Source: an uncultured Polaribacter sp. (GTDB taxonomy: Bacteria > Bacteroidota > Bacteroidia > Flavobacteriales > Flavobacteriaceae). From it: a stretch of 64,000 nucleotides of DNA. The notes beneath the pieces were generated by a model. It made no database searches and was not told the origin of the DNA. It saw only the letters and a list, made by a program, of their open reading frames with translations. The first letter of the stretch is position 1. The number at the start of each line of letters is the position of its first letter. This document shows, piece by piece, positions 54,060 to 63,172 of this stretch. The position numbers were made by a program, and so were the translations under genes. Location of the stretch: contig NZ_CANMHM010000006.1 of assembly GCF_947497695.1 (NCBI RefSeq), positions 1 to 64,000 on the forward strand, read 5' to 3'.

Positions 54060-54728
54060 ATGTACGCAATCGTAGAGATGGCAGGGCAGCAGTTTAAAGT
54101 TGCAAAAGACCAAAAAGTATACGTTCATCGTTTACAAGGAGAAGTAGGATCAAAAGTTACTTTTGATAATGTACTTTTACTTGATGAAAAAGGGAATGTA
54201 ACTATTGGCGCCCCAGCTATAGAAGGAGCTTCAGTAACGGCTCAAATTCTAAGTCACTTAAAAGGTGATAAAGTAATCGTTTTCAAAAAGAAAAGAAGAA
54301 AAGGTTACATTAAGAAAAATGGACATAGACAATTTTTAAGCGAGATTCAAATTGAATCTATTGCTGCTTCTGGTTCTAAGAAGACTGCTTCTAAGAAAGC
54401 TGCTCCTAAAAAAGAAGAAGCTAAAGTAGCTGCTGCTCCAAAAGCAAAAGTCGCTGCAAAGAAATCTGCAAAAGGAGATGACTTAAAGAAAATTGAAGGT
54501 GCAGGACCTAAAGCTGCAGAGGCTTTAGTAAATGCAGGTGTTGATACTTTTGCAAAAGTAGCAAAAGCAGACCCAGTAAAATTGAGTGAAATCTTAACTG
54601 AAGCAAGTTCTAGATTATCTCATATTGTAACAACTACTTGGCCAAAGCAAGCTGGTTTAGCTGCAGAAGGTAAGTGGGATGAATTAAAAGAATTACAAGA
54701 TAGATTAGACGGAGGTATCGAAAGATAA
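54060..54728 (+). CDS. rplU: 50S ribosomal protein L21 with C-terminal helix-hairpin-helix extension
   Basis: A 222-residue protein in which residues 1-103 are a standard L21 ([20 protein letters not shown], and [16 protein letters not shown] for rRNA binding). A Lys/Ala-rich linker (104-139) follows. The C-terminal part, 140-222, begins [21 protein letters not shown], a helix-hairpin-helix motif like those in DNA-binding and ribosomal S13-type domains. The common bacterial L21 ends at about 103. The extension is, to my memory, typical of flavobacteria. It is followed by rpmA after 38 bases. Confidence 0.93.
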   Translation: MYAIVEMAGQQFKVAKDQKVYVHRLQGEVGSKVTFDNVLLLDEKGNVTIGAPAIEGASVTAQILSHLKGDKVIVFKKKRRKGYIKKNGHRQFLSEIQIESIAASGSKKTASKKAAPKKEEAKVAAAPKAKVAAKKSAKGDDLKKIEGAGPKAAEALVNAGVDTFAKVAKADPVKLSEILTEASSRLSHIVTTTWPKQAGLAAEGKWDELKELQDRLDGGIER

Positions 54729-54766
54729 TTCCTAAATTTAACTTTAACCTATAAAAACTCAATAAC

Positions 54767-55027
54767 ATGGCACATAAAAAAGGTGTAGGTAGTTCGAAGA
54801 ACGGTAGAGAATCAGAATCGAAACGACTAGGAGTAAAAATATTTGGAGGACAAGCTGCAATTGCAGGAAACATTATTGTTCGTCAAAGAGGAACAACTCA
54901 CAATCCAGGAGAAAACGTTTACATGGGAAAAGATCATACTTTACATGCAAAAGTTGATGGTGTTGTAGAATTCCAAAAGAAAAGAAACAACAGATCTTAT
55001 GTTTCTGTAACTCCTTTTGAAGTTTAA
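54767..55027 (+). CDS. rpmA: 50S ribosomal protein L27
   Basis: An 86-residue large-subunit protein, [24 protein letters not shown], with the standard [22 protein letters not shown] core. Its N-terminus reaches the peptidyl-transferase centre. Co-transcribed with rplU and ended by a strong hairpin. Confidence 0.97.
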   Translation: MAHKKGVGSSKNGRESESKRLGVKIFGGQAAIAGNIIVRQRGTTHNPGENVYMGKDHTLHAKVDGVVEFQKKRNNRSYVSVTPFEV

Positions 55028-55048
55028 GAAATTAAGACGATTAAATTT

Positions 55049-55080
55049 AAAACGCTCAAACATTGTTTGAGCGTTTTTTT
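55049..55080 (+). terminator. Terminator of rplU-rpmA
   Basis: Perfect 13-base arms AAAACGCTCAAAC / GTTTGAGCGTTTT with a three-base loop and seven T. Confidence 0.9.
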
Positions 55081-55118
55081 ATGCACTTTATTTAGGTTGA
55101 ATTTGTACTTTTACATCA

Positions 55119-56351
55119 ATGAAATTTTTATATGACCTTCTTATTTTTAAAGCAAGTATTTTATTACCTATTATTGGGTTGTTTAATAAAAAAATAAAAT
55201 TATTTGTTACTGGTAGAAAAGAAACATTTTCTAAGGTTGCTAAATTAAAGAATGCTAAAACAATCTGGTTTCATGCAGCTTCTTTAGGTGAGTTTGAACA
55301 AGCAAGACCAATTATTGAAGAGGTAAAAGTAAAACATCCAACCTATAAAATTCTAGTCACTTTTTTTTCTCCTTCAGGATATGATATCAGAAAAAAATAC
55401 CATTTAGCTGATGTTGTTTGTTATTTGCCTTTAGATTCTAAAAAGAATGCTAAGAAATTTGTTGAAATCGTACATCCTGCTTTAGCAGTTTTTATTAAGT
55501 ACGAGTTTTGGCCAAATATTTTAAATACTTTAAAATCAAAAGAAGTGCCAACAATTTTAGTATCTGGTATTTTAAGGGATAAGCAATTGTTTTTTAAAGG
55601 TTATGGAGGTTTTATGAGGCAATCATTAAAGGCTTTTCATCACTTTTTTGTTCAAGATTTAAATTCTAAAAAATTACTAAATTCCATCAACTTTAAAAAT
55701 GTAACAGTTTCTGGAGATACTCGTTTTGATAGAGTTTCTAAAATATTAGAGCAAGATAATTCGTTAGATTTTATCAATCAATTTAAAGATAATAAATATA
55801 CGGTTGTAGCAGGAAGTACTTGGCAGGAAGATGAAACATTATTGGTAAATTACATCAATAATAATGCTACTGATGATGAAAAATTTATCATTGCACCACA
55901 TAATATTAAAGCGACTGCAATTTTAGAATTACAGAAATCTATCATCAAAAAAACAGTTTTGTTTTCCGCTAAAGCGGATAAAAATTTATCAGAATATAGT
56001 GTTTTTATTATTGATACTATTGGTATTTTAACCAAAATTTATGCAGCTGCAGATGTTGCTTATGTTGGTGGAGGTTTAAAAACGGGCTTGCACAATATTT
56101 TAGAACCTGCAACTTTTGGAATTCCTGTAGTGATTGGAAATAAATACGACAAATTCAAAGAAGCTGTAGATTTGGTAAAAATAGGTGGTTGTATTTGCAT
56201 CAAAAATCAACAAGAATTTACAGAGAATTTGATCAACTTAAAAGAGGATGAAAATTTTAGAAAATTAACAGGCGTGATCAATAAAAGATATATTAAAGAC
56301 AATTTTGGAGCAACAAAATTAATTATGAATTATTTAAAAGAGAAAGTTTAA
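55119..56351 (+). CDS. waaA: 3-deoxy-D-manno-octulosonic acid transferase
   Basis: A GT30 enzyme transferring Kdo to lipid A precursor at the inner membrane. At 410 residues its length matches the family. The N-terminal membrane anchor is within the first 25 residues. The catalytic-site motif HAASLGEFEQARP is at 52-64. The KYEFWPNIL motif is near 129-137, and the C-terminal GGGLKTGLHNILEPATFGIPV is near 315-335. With lpxB and the GT9 gene in this window, it covers parts of lipopolysaccharide synthesis. Confidence 0.93.
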   Translation: MKFLYDLLIFKASILLPIIGLFNKKIKLFVTGRKETFSKVAKLKNAKTIWFHAASLGEFEQARPIIEEVKVKHPTYKILVTFFSPSGYDIRKKYHLADVVCYLPLDSKKNAKKFVEIVHPALAVFIKYEFWPNILNTLKSKEVPTILVSGILRDKQLFFKGYGGFMRQSLKAFHHFFVQDLNSKKLLNSINFKNVTVSGDTRFDRVSKILEQDNSLDFINQFKDNKYTVVAGSTWQEDETLLVNYINNNATDDEKFIIAPHNIKATAILELQKSIIKKTVLFSAKADKNLSEYSVFIIDTIGILTKIYAAADVAYVGGGLKTGLHNILEPATFGIPVVIGNKYDKFKEAVDLVKIGGCICIKNQQEFTENLINLKEDENFRKLTGVINKRYIKDNFGATKLIMNYLKEKV

Positions 56352-56404
56352 ACGGTTGTCAGTTTGCATGATTATATCGAGAACAAATTAAAATTATAAA
56401 TTAT

Positions 56405-56965
56405 ATGGATTTTATATTACAACCTTGGCCTTGGTTTATTGGAGGGCCATTAATAGCAATTTCGTTATTATTATATTTTTACTTCGGGCAAAATTTTGGA
56501 GCATCAAAAAATTTTGAAACACTTTGTACAATGGCTGGAGCAGGAAAAATATCTGATTATTTTAAGAAAGATTGGAAACAAAGAGATTTTGCATTGTTAT
56601 TTGTTATTGGGTTAATTATTGGTGGAGTTATTTCAGCAATGTATTTAATTCCAAATCAAGGTGTTAATTTAAATCCTACAACTATTCAAGAACTAACAGA
56701 TTTAGGTTTTACCAATGTTGGTAACCAATATTTTCCTGATGAAATTTTTGGTAAAAAATCATTCATGTCAATCAAAGGTTTTTTAATTCTTTTGGTTTCT
56801 GGGGTCTTTGTAGGTTTTGGCACTCGTTATGCAGGAGGTTGTACTTCTGGGCATGCAATTACAGGTTTAAGTAATTTAGAATTACCTTCATTATTGGCTG
56901 TAATTGGCTTTTTTATTGGTGGTATTATTGCAACTTGGTTTATAATTCCGGTTTTGTTTGGTTAA
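56405..56965 (+). CDS. YeeE/YedE-family sulfur transporter, N-terminal half type
   Basis: A 186-residue inner-membrane protein with about five helices. The key motif RYAGGCTSGHAITGL holds the Cys used by YeeE-type thiosulfate transporters to pass the substrate (near 142-156). A second half-size protein of the same family lies 157 bases on, so the transporter is split into two genes. Direct linkage to moaA suggests that the imported sulfur might serve molybdopterin synthesis, but this is inference. Confidence 0.87.
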   Translation: MDFILQPWPWFIGGPLIAISLLLYFYFGQNFGASKNFETLCTMAGAGKISDYFKKDWKQRDFALLFVIGLIIGGVISAMYLIPNQGVNLNPTTIQELTDLGFTNVGNQYFPDEIFGKKSFMSIKGFLILLVSGVFVGFGTRYAGGCTSGHAITGLSNLELPSLLAVIGFFIGGIIATWFIIPVLFG

Positions 56966-56984
56966 AAAATAAACAGTAAAAAGT

Positions 56985-57090
56985 CTTCGACAAGCTCAGA
57001 CTGACAAACGTACTATCAATTGAAATTCTGCATGTCAAACTGAGCTTGTCGAAGTTTAAAAATAACAATGTCACACTAAGCTTATCGAAG
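56985..57090. repeat. Inverted repeat of the CTTCGACAAGCTCAG type
   Basis: CTTCGACAAGCTCAG (56985-56999) and its exact complement CTGAGCTTGTCGAAG (57040-57054) form a hairpin. A third, decayed copy CTAAGCTTATCGAAG lies at 57076-57090. This sequence recurs between genes in many flavobacteria and other bacteria. It fills most of the gap between the two YeeE genes. Confidence 0.75.
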
Positions 57091-57122
57091 TGAGTTTATC
57101 TATTTAAAATAAATATATTCAA

Positions 57123-57536
57123 ATGAAAAACATTAAATTTTTAGTATTAGGTATCTTTTTTGGAATTGTTTTGAGTAAATCACAAGCCATTTCTTGGTAT
57201 AGATTTTATGAGATGTTTAAATTTCAATCGTTTCACATGTATGGAATTATTGGAGGAGCAGTTGTAATTTCAGCAATATTTATGCAACTTTTTAAAAGTG
57301 GAAAAATAAAAGATATCAATGGCAATAAAATTATACCAAAACCAAAACAAAAAGGATTTATAAGAACAATTTTAGGCGGAACATTTTTTGGTTTAGGTTG
57401 GGGAATTTCTGGTGCTTGTGCAGCTCCTATTTTTGTAATTCTTGGATTTAAATTAATACCTGCTTTGGTTTTATTAGTAGGATCACTTTTAGGAGCTTTT
57501 ATATATGGATTGTTAAGTAAAAAATTACCAAATTAA
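57123..57536 (+). CDS. YeeE/YedE-family (DUF6691-like) sulfur transporter half
   Basis: A 137-residue membrane protein with about four helices. The key motif is GWGISGACAAPIFVI (near 99-113), with the conserved Cys. It pairs with the gene at 56405 to make a complete carrier. Its stop codon directly precedes the moaA start (TAAATG), so it is in the same transcript as the molybdenum-cofactor genes. Confidence 0.87.
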   Translation: MKNIKFLVLGIFFGIVLSKSQAISWYRFYEMFKFQSFHMYGIIGGAVVISAIFMQLFKSGKIKDINGNKIIPKPKQKGFIRTILGGTFFGLGWGISGACAAPIFVILGFKLIPALVLLVGSLLGAFIYGLLSKKLPN

Positions 57537-58529
57537 ATGAGTAAATTAATAGACAATTTTGGGCGCCAAATGGAATATGTTCGATTGGCAGTTACTGATC
57601 GTTGTAATTTGCGTTGCCAATATTGTATGCCTACTCATGGAATTGATATTGTACCAAGACAAGAATTATTGTCTTTTAAAGAAATGTATCGTTTAATTCG
57701 TGTGTTAACAGAGTTAGGTGTAAACAAAGTGCGTTTAACTGGTGGAGAACCTTTTGTGCGTAAAGATTTTGTTGGTTTTTTAGAAATGTTGTCTTATAAT
57801 GATTTGTTAGATGCTATTAATATTACTACAAATGGAGCTTTGATTTCTCATCATATTGATAAAATAGAGCAATTACAAAAAGTAAAAAACATCAATTTAA
57901 GTATTGATAGTTTACATAGAGAAAAGTTTGCAAAAATTACAAGAAGAGACGTTTTTCCAGAAGTTTATAAAACCTTTGAATTGTTAGAAAAAAGTAACTT
58001 AAATTTAAAACTAAATGTAGTTGTACAATCTGGTTTTAATACTGATGAAATTATCGATTTTGTAAGATTGACTAAAGATAAAAATGTTGCTGTTAGGTTT
58101 ATTGAAGAAATGCCTTTTAATGGTAAAGGACAAAGAGCTATGCAAGAAAATTGGACGTTTCACAAGATTTTAAACGAAGTAAAAACAGCGTTTGATGTTA
58201 CAGAAATTCAGTCTGAAAAATCATCAACTTCTAGAAATTATGCCATAGAAAATCATAAAGGAACTTTTGGAATTATACCTGCATTTACAAGAACTATTTG
58301 TAACGATTGTAATAGAATTAGAATTACAAGTACCGGAACTTTTAAAAACTGTTTGTTTGATGATGGTGTTTTTAATTTACGAGATTTTATTAGAAAAGGA
58401 GCAAGTAATGATGATTTAAAAGAACTGTTTTTAGGTTTGGTAAAACAAAAGCCAGAAAACGGTTTTATAGCAGAAGCCAATAGAAAAGATGGTGGTGTTT
58501 CTGAAAGTATGAGCACAATTGGTGGATAA
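57537..58529 (+). CDS. moaA: GTP 3',8-cyclase (molybdenum cofactor synthesis)
   Basis: A radical SAM enzyme that with MoaC converts GTP to cyclic pyranopterin monophosphate. The 4Fe-4S cluster motif CNLRCQYC (Cys23, Cys27, Cys30) is intact. The second cluster is held by ICNDCNRIRI and FKNCLFDDG near 256-280. The C-terminal GG tail (MSTIGG), needed for activity in the family, is present. 330 residues, normal length. It starts directly after the YeeE-family stop. Confidence 0.95.
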   Translation: MSKLIDNFGRQMEYVRLAVTDRCNLRCQYCMPTHGIDIVPRQELLSFKEMYRLIRVLTELGVNKVRLTGGEPFVRKDFVGFLEMLSYNDLLDAINITTNGALISHHIDKIEQLQKVKNINLSIDSLHREKFAKITRRDVFPEVYKTFELLEKSNLNLKLNVVVQSGFNTDEIIDFVRLTKDKNVAVRFIEEMPFNGKGQRAMQENWTFHKILNEVKTAFDVTEIQSEKSSTSRNYAIENHKGTFGIIPAFTRTICNDCNRIRITSTGTFKNCLFDDGVFNLRDFIRKGASNDDLKELFLGLVKQKPENGFIAEANRKDGGVSESMSTIGG

Positions 58530-58604
58530 AAGGTGTTTAATCGTGAAAATGTCGTTATAGCAATTACACGATTCAACAAATAAACAATTACACATTTTTA
58601 AAAA

Positions 58605-59837
58605 ATGATTTCAGTAGAAAAAGCTTTAGAAACTGTTTTAAATTCAAGCCAAAAATTTGGAGTTGAAGAAATTCCGTTTCTAAAATCTGTAGGTAGAATT
58701 TTAAAAGAGGAAATTAGGGCAGATAGAGATTTCCCTCCTTTTAATAGAGTTTCTATGGATGGAATTGTAATTGATTACAATCAATTTAAAAATGGACAAA
58801 GAAGTTTTAAAGTAGCAGGAATTCAGGCTGCTGGAAGTGAGCAAATATCATTAAAAAATATTGAAAATTGCATTGAAGTAATGACAGGTGCTGTTTTACC
58901 AAACAATGCAAATACAGTAATTAGGTATGAAGATGTAACTATTGAAAATGGATTTGCAACAATTAATGTTGATGAATTAAATGATGGTCAAAATGTTCAT
59001 GATAAAGGAAAGGATGGTAAAGTTGGAGATTTATTAATTGCAGAAAATACGATTATTTCAGGAGCAGAAATTGGGGTTTTAGCAACCGTTGGTAAATCAA
59101 TAGTAAAAGTTGCAAAACAACCAAAAGTAATGATTGTTTCTACAGGAGATGAGTTGGTTGGAGTTGAAGAAGTGCCTTTAGAACATCAAATTAGAAGAAG
59201 TAATGTATTTACTTTAGTCTCTTTGTTAGAAAGATTAAAAATATCTTCAGAAACTGCTCATATTACAGATGATAAGCCAGTTTTAAAATCTAAAATAGAA
59301 AGTTATTTAGAACAATATGATGTGTTGCTTTTTAGTGGTGCAGTCAGCAAAGGGAAATACGATTTTTTACCCGAAGTTTTTGATGAATTAGGCGTAGAAA
59401 AATTGTTTCATAAAGTAGCTCAAAGACCAGGGAAACCATTTTGGTTTGGACGTAAGGCGTCTTTTAGTATGAGTGAACAAGATGCTTTTCAGAATGAAAA
59501 AAGACAAACAATTGTATTTGGCTTTCCTGGGAACCCTATTTCTACTTTTGTAAATTGTTTGGCGTATTTTTATCCTTGGTATTATAAATCATTAGACTTA
59601 AAAGTTGAAGAAGAAACTGCAATTTTAGCAGATGACGTAACCTTTAAGCCTAATTTAGATTATTTTTTACAAGTAAAATTAAGTTATAGATTTGGGCATT
59701 TAATAGCAGCTCCAATTACAGGAAATGGTTCTGGAGATTTAGCAAGTTTGGTAAATGCAGATGCTTTTATTCAGTTGCCAAGTGATAAAGTTGGTTTTAA
59801 AAAAGGAGAGGTTTTTCCGATAATAAGATATAGATAA
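58605..59837 (+). CDS. moeA: Molybdopterin molybdotransferase
   Basis: Inserts molybdate into adenylated molybdopterin. It is 410 residues. The N-terminal FNRVSMDGIVIDY motif lies near 46-58. The substrate-binding STGDELVGVEE and FSGAVSKGKYDF segments are in the middle. RPGKPFWFGRK near 275-285 and VFGFPGNPIST near 305-315 mark the active site. Its stop overlaps the moaC start by one base, so the two are coupled. Confidence 0.94.
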   Translation: MISVEKALETVLNSSQKFGVEEIPFLKSVGRILKEEIRADRDFPPFNRVSMDGIVIDYNQFKNGQRSFKVAGIQAAGSEQISLKNIENCIEVMTGAVLPNNANTVIRYEDVTIENGFATINVDELNDGQNVHDKGKDGKVGDLLIAENTIISGAEIGVLATVGKSIVKVAKQPKVMIVSTGDELVGVEEVPLEHQIRRSNVFTLVSLLERLKISSETAHITDDKPVLKSKIESYLEQYDVLLFSGAVSKGKYDFLPEVFDELGVEKLFHKVAQRPGKPFWFGRKASFSMSEQDAFQNEKRQTIVFGFPGNPISTFVNCLAYFYPWYYKSLDLKVEEETAILADDVTFKPNLDYFLQVKLSYRFGHLIAAPITGNGSGDLASLVNADAFIQLPSDKVGFKKGEVFPIIRYR

Positions 59838-60316
59838 TGAGTGAGTTTAGTCATATAAACAAAAAAGGAAACCCTAAAATGGTTAATGTTTCTGATAAGA
59901 AAATTACCAAAAGAACTGCCATTGCTAAAGCAACGATGTTTTTAGGGAAAGATGTAATTGCTCATTTTACAAATGATGAGTTAATAACTAAAAAAGGACC
60001 TGTTTTTCAGACAGCAATTATTTCAGGGATTCAAGGTGTAAAAAAAACATCAGAATTAATACCAATGTGTCATCCATTATTAATAAATGGCGTAGATATA
60101 GATATTAATATTTTAGATTCAGAAAATATAGAGGTTCTTTGTGAAGTAACAATTACAGGGAAAACTGGTGTAGAAATGGAGGCTTTAACAGGTGTAAATA
60201 TTACTTGTTTAACAATTTATGATATGTGCAAAAGTATCAGCCAGAAAATGGTAATTAAAGAAGTGAAGTTGTTAGAAAAAACAGGAGGAAAATCTGATAT
60301 TAAAATATTCCCTTAA
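59837..60316 (+). CDS. moaC: Cyclic pyranopterin monophosphate synthase
   Basis: Completes the first step of molybdenum cofactor synthesis with MoaA. It is 159 residues. It has FSHINKKGNPKMVNVSDKKITKRTA at the start and the active-site motifs LIPMCHPL (near 73-80) and EMEALTGVN (near 113-121). It is coupled to moeA. moaE, moaD and mog are not in this window. Confidence 0.95.
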   Translation: MSEFSHINKKGNPKMVNVSDKKITKRTAIAKATMFLGKDVIAHFTNDELITKKGPVFQTAIISGIQGVKKTSELIPMCHPLLINGVDIDINILDSENIEVLCEVTITGKTGVEMEALTGVNITCLTIYDMCKSISQKMVIKEVKLLEKTGGKSDIKIFP

Positions 60317-60451
60317 TTTCTACAACAGTTTGTGATTCTGAAAAGAATCTCAACGTTTTGTTGCTCACCAAATTGTAAGACCCTTTCAGAAAGATAGACT
60401 TTATTGTTAAATGTAGATTGTAAAAAGATAATGAAATAAGAGTGACATTAA

Positions 60452-61561
60452 ATGAAAAAACACAGCAAACATACAAATTTAGAAAGACGAAATAACGATA
60501 ATTTTGCACCGAATGAAATTTCTATTTTAGGTACAAATTGTAACAGTATTTCAGAGTTAGTTTCTAAGGTTTCACAAAGGTTGTCAAAGTATAAATTGGC
60601 TTATTTTGATGCATCTCATGCAAAAGATGTAGAAGAGAATAAATTATCAGAATACGTATTTCATCATAAAGGAAACTTACAAATAACAACTTCTGGAAAA
60701 ATCAATAAGTTTCAACAACGATTAGATTTTGCTCAGTTTGATTATGTTTTTATCAACGGAAATCATTATAAGGGAGCAAAACAAATTTTAATTTTAGACG
60801 AAGCAAAAGAAGCATCGGTTTTAAAACGAATAGATCAATTAGATAGCATTCAGTTTGTTGTTAAGTTGACGTCAGAAACAAAGTATTTTGATTTTTTAGA
60901 GGAAAAATATCCACAGATTAAAAACATCACTTGTTATACAATTGATGAGGTTGATAAGATTGCAAATCACATTAATAATCTCATTCAACAAAAAATTGCA
61001 CCAGTAAAAGGTTTGGTTTTGGTTGGTGGAAAAAGCACAAGAATGGGGCAGGATAAATCAATGTTAAATTATTTTGGTTTTCCTCAAAAAGAATACGTAA
61101 AAAATTTACTTGAAAACCAAAATGTAAAAACGTTTTATTCGGTTGTTAATCAGTTAGATAGTGAAGTTGAAATTTCGGATAAATTTTATAATTTAGGGCC
61201 TTTTGGGGGTTTGTGTTCTGCATTTCAAAAAGACCCAAATTCAGCTTGGTTTGTTTTGGCAACTGACCTTCCTTTTGTGAATAATGAAATTATTAAATTA
61301 GTTTTAAAACACAGAAACCCAAGTAAAATAGCAACAGCAATTAAAGGAAAAAACAAAGAATTTCCAGAACCCTTAATTACAATTTATGAGCCAAAAGCAT
61401 ACCCTATTTTACTGCAATATTTGGCACAAGGATATTCTTGTCCTAGAAAAGTATTAATTAATTCTGATGTTGAAATTGTTGAAGTTGATGATGCTATTAT
61501 CAGAAATATCAATACTCCTGAGGAGTTTGAAATGGCTAAAAAAGAAATAAATAATTTGTAA
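60452..61561 (+). CDS. mobA: MobA-type molybdenum cofactor guanylyltransferase with degenerate N-terminal domain
   Basis: A 369-residue fusion. The C-terminal part (about 184-365) is a MobA nucleotidyltransferase with LVGGKSTRMGQDKSML (190-205) and the metal-binding Asp in ATDLPFV. It likely attaches GMP to the molybdopterin. The N-terminal 180 residues resemble MobB, an accessory GTP-binding protein, but the expected Walker A Lys-Ser/Thr is missing; GTNCNSI occupies that place. So the domain may be only structural. ATG start. It is the last gene of the cluster, 135 bases after moaC. Confidence 0.85.
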   Translation: MKKHSKHTNLERRNNDNFAPNEISILGTNCNSISELVSKVSQRLSKYKLAYFDASHAKDVEENKLSEYVFHHKGNLQITTSGKINKFQQRLDFAQFDYVFINGNHYKGAKQILILDEAKEASVLKRIDQLDSIQFVVKLTSETKYFDFLEEKYPQIKNITCYTIDEVDKIANHINNLIQQKIAPVKGLVLVGGKSTRMGQDKSMLNYFGFPQKEYVKNLLENQNVKTFYSVVNQLDSEVEISDKFYNLGPFGGLCSAFQKDPNSAWFVLATDLPFVNNEIIKLVLKHRNPSKIATAIKGKNKEFPEPLITIYEPKAYPILLQYLAQGYSCPRKVLINSDVEIVEVDDAIIRNINTPEEFEMAKKEINNL

Positions 61562-61674
61562 TTTTACAAAAGTATATTTGATAATCTTTTATTTGGAACA
61601 TTTTTTGTTTACTGATAATGAAGTTTATTGGTACTAAAGTATTTTTAATACCGATAAAATAAATTAAAAACACT

Positions 61675-63123
61675 TTGAAAAAAATATCTTTAAGGATTCG
61701 TATTTTTTTATCCATGATTTTATTGGTGCTCTTGGCATCAGTATTAATTTTGGTGGTTACAGTTTATCAGTATGATGAACAAACAAAAGATTATAACATT
61801 CAACGTTTTGAACGTAAAGAAGCAACCACCAAACAAACGATTGAATTAGAGTTAAAAAACAAAACAACATATCCTGTAAATACAGAAAATTTATCTAAAA
61901 TATTTCAAGAACGGATTTATGAAATATCTTCTATTAATAAGTTAAACATCTCAATATATGATTTAAAAGGGAAGCTTTTAAAATCATCCACTGCAAGTGC
62001 TTTTGAAAAGATTGATACTAGCCCCATTCCAGACAACTTAATGAAAGAATTGGGACAAAACTCTAACCACAAAATATTAAAAACTCGCGAAGAAAACGGA
62101 ATAGGGTATCAAACTTCTTATTCATTTATTCATGATCCTAGGTTTAAAAGAATCGGTATTTTAGAACTACAATTTACCCAAGATAATTCTGAAATAGAAC
62201 ATGAATTAAAAGAGTTTATGTTAAGATTGGGCTTGGTGTATATTTTAATGTTTTTAATAGCTATTGCCATTGCTTATTTTTTATCAAGCTATATTACAAG
62301 ATCTATCAAAACCATTTCAGACAAGATGGAGCAAACGCGTTTGAATAAAAGAAATGAAAAAATTATTTTAAATAAGGCAAGTTCTGAAATAGAAATTTTG
62401 GTTGAAGCTTATAATCATATGATTGATGAATTGGGAGAAAGTGCTGCTAAACTAGCAAAGAGTGAAAGGGAGCAAGCTTGGAGAGAAATGGCAAAACAAG
62501 TGGCTCATGAAATTAAAAACCCACTAACTCCAATGCGATTAACTGTGCAAAGTTTTGAGAGAAAGTTTGATGCGAAAGATTTAAATGCGAAAGAAAAATT
62601 AAAAGAATTTAGTCAAACTTTAATTCAGCAAATAGATGTAATGAGTTCTATTGCCTCTGCTTTTTCTGATTTTGCAAAAATGCCTACACAAAAGAAAGAG
62701 CAAATAGAAATGATTAGTGTGGTTAAGTTTGCTTTAGATATTTTTAATGAAAGTTATATTAAATATCTTCCTGAAGAAGAAGTATTGTATGCCAATTTAG
62801 ATAAAACTCAATTGATAAGAATTGTAACGAATTTGGTTAAAAATGCAATTCAGGCAACTGATAAAGAAGAGAATCCTTCAATAGAAGTAAAAGTTTTGTC
62901 ACAAGACAATCATGTAAAATTAACTGTTTCTGATAACGGAAAAGGAATTTCTGATGATGTAAAAGATTTTATTTTTGAACCTAAATTTACAACTAAATCA
63001 AGTGGAATGGGATTAGGTTTAGGGATGATAAAAAATATAATTGAAGCTTATGATGGAGTAATTTCTTTTACATCTGAAGTTGGAATTGGAACCATTTTTA
63101 CGATTATTTTACCAAAAAAGTAA
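61675..63123 (+). CDS. NtrY-like sensor histidine kinase
   Basis: A 482-residue inner-membrane kinase. TM1 is 9-31, a periplasmic sensing region is 32-183, TM2 is 184-206, HAMP is about 200-255, and the phospho-accepting His278 is in VAHEIKNPLTPMRL. The ATP-binding domain has N box NLVKNAIQAT near 387-396, DNGKGI near 418-423 and GMGLGLGMIKNI. The HEIKNPLTP block is typical of NtrY/PilS-like kinases. It starts at TTG. No response regulator is adjacent, so it is an orphan within this window. The signal sensed is unknown. Confidence 0.9.
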   Translation: MKKISLRIRIFLSMILLVLLASVLILVVTVYQYDEQTKDYNIQRFERKEATTKQTIELELKNKTTYPVNTENLSKIFQERIYEISSINKLNISIYDLKGKLLKSSTASAFEKIDTSPIPDNLMKELGQNSNHKILKTREENGIGYQTSYSFIHDPRFKRIGILELQFTQDNSEIEHELKEFMLRLGLVYILMFLIAIAIAYFLSSYITRSIKTISDKMEQTRLNKRNEKIILNKASSEIEILVEAYNHMIDELGESAAKLAKSEREQAWREMAKQVAHEIKNPLTPMRLTVQSFERKFDAKDLNAKEKLKEFSQTLIQQIDVMSSIASAFSDFAKMPTQKKEQIEMISVVKFALDIFNESYIKYLPEEEVLYANLDKTQLIRIVTNLVKNAIQATDKEENPSIEVKVLSQDNHVKLTVSDNGKGISDDVKDFIFEPKFTTKSSGMGLGLGMIKNIIEAYDGVISFTSEVGIGTIFTIILPKK

Positions 63124-63172
63124 AACCAATTGGTATTATTAATTTAGTCTAAAGACCTTAAATAAATAACTT

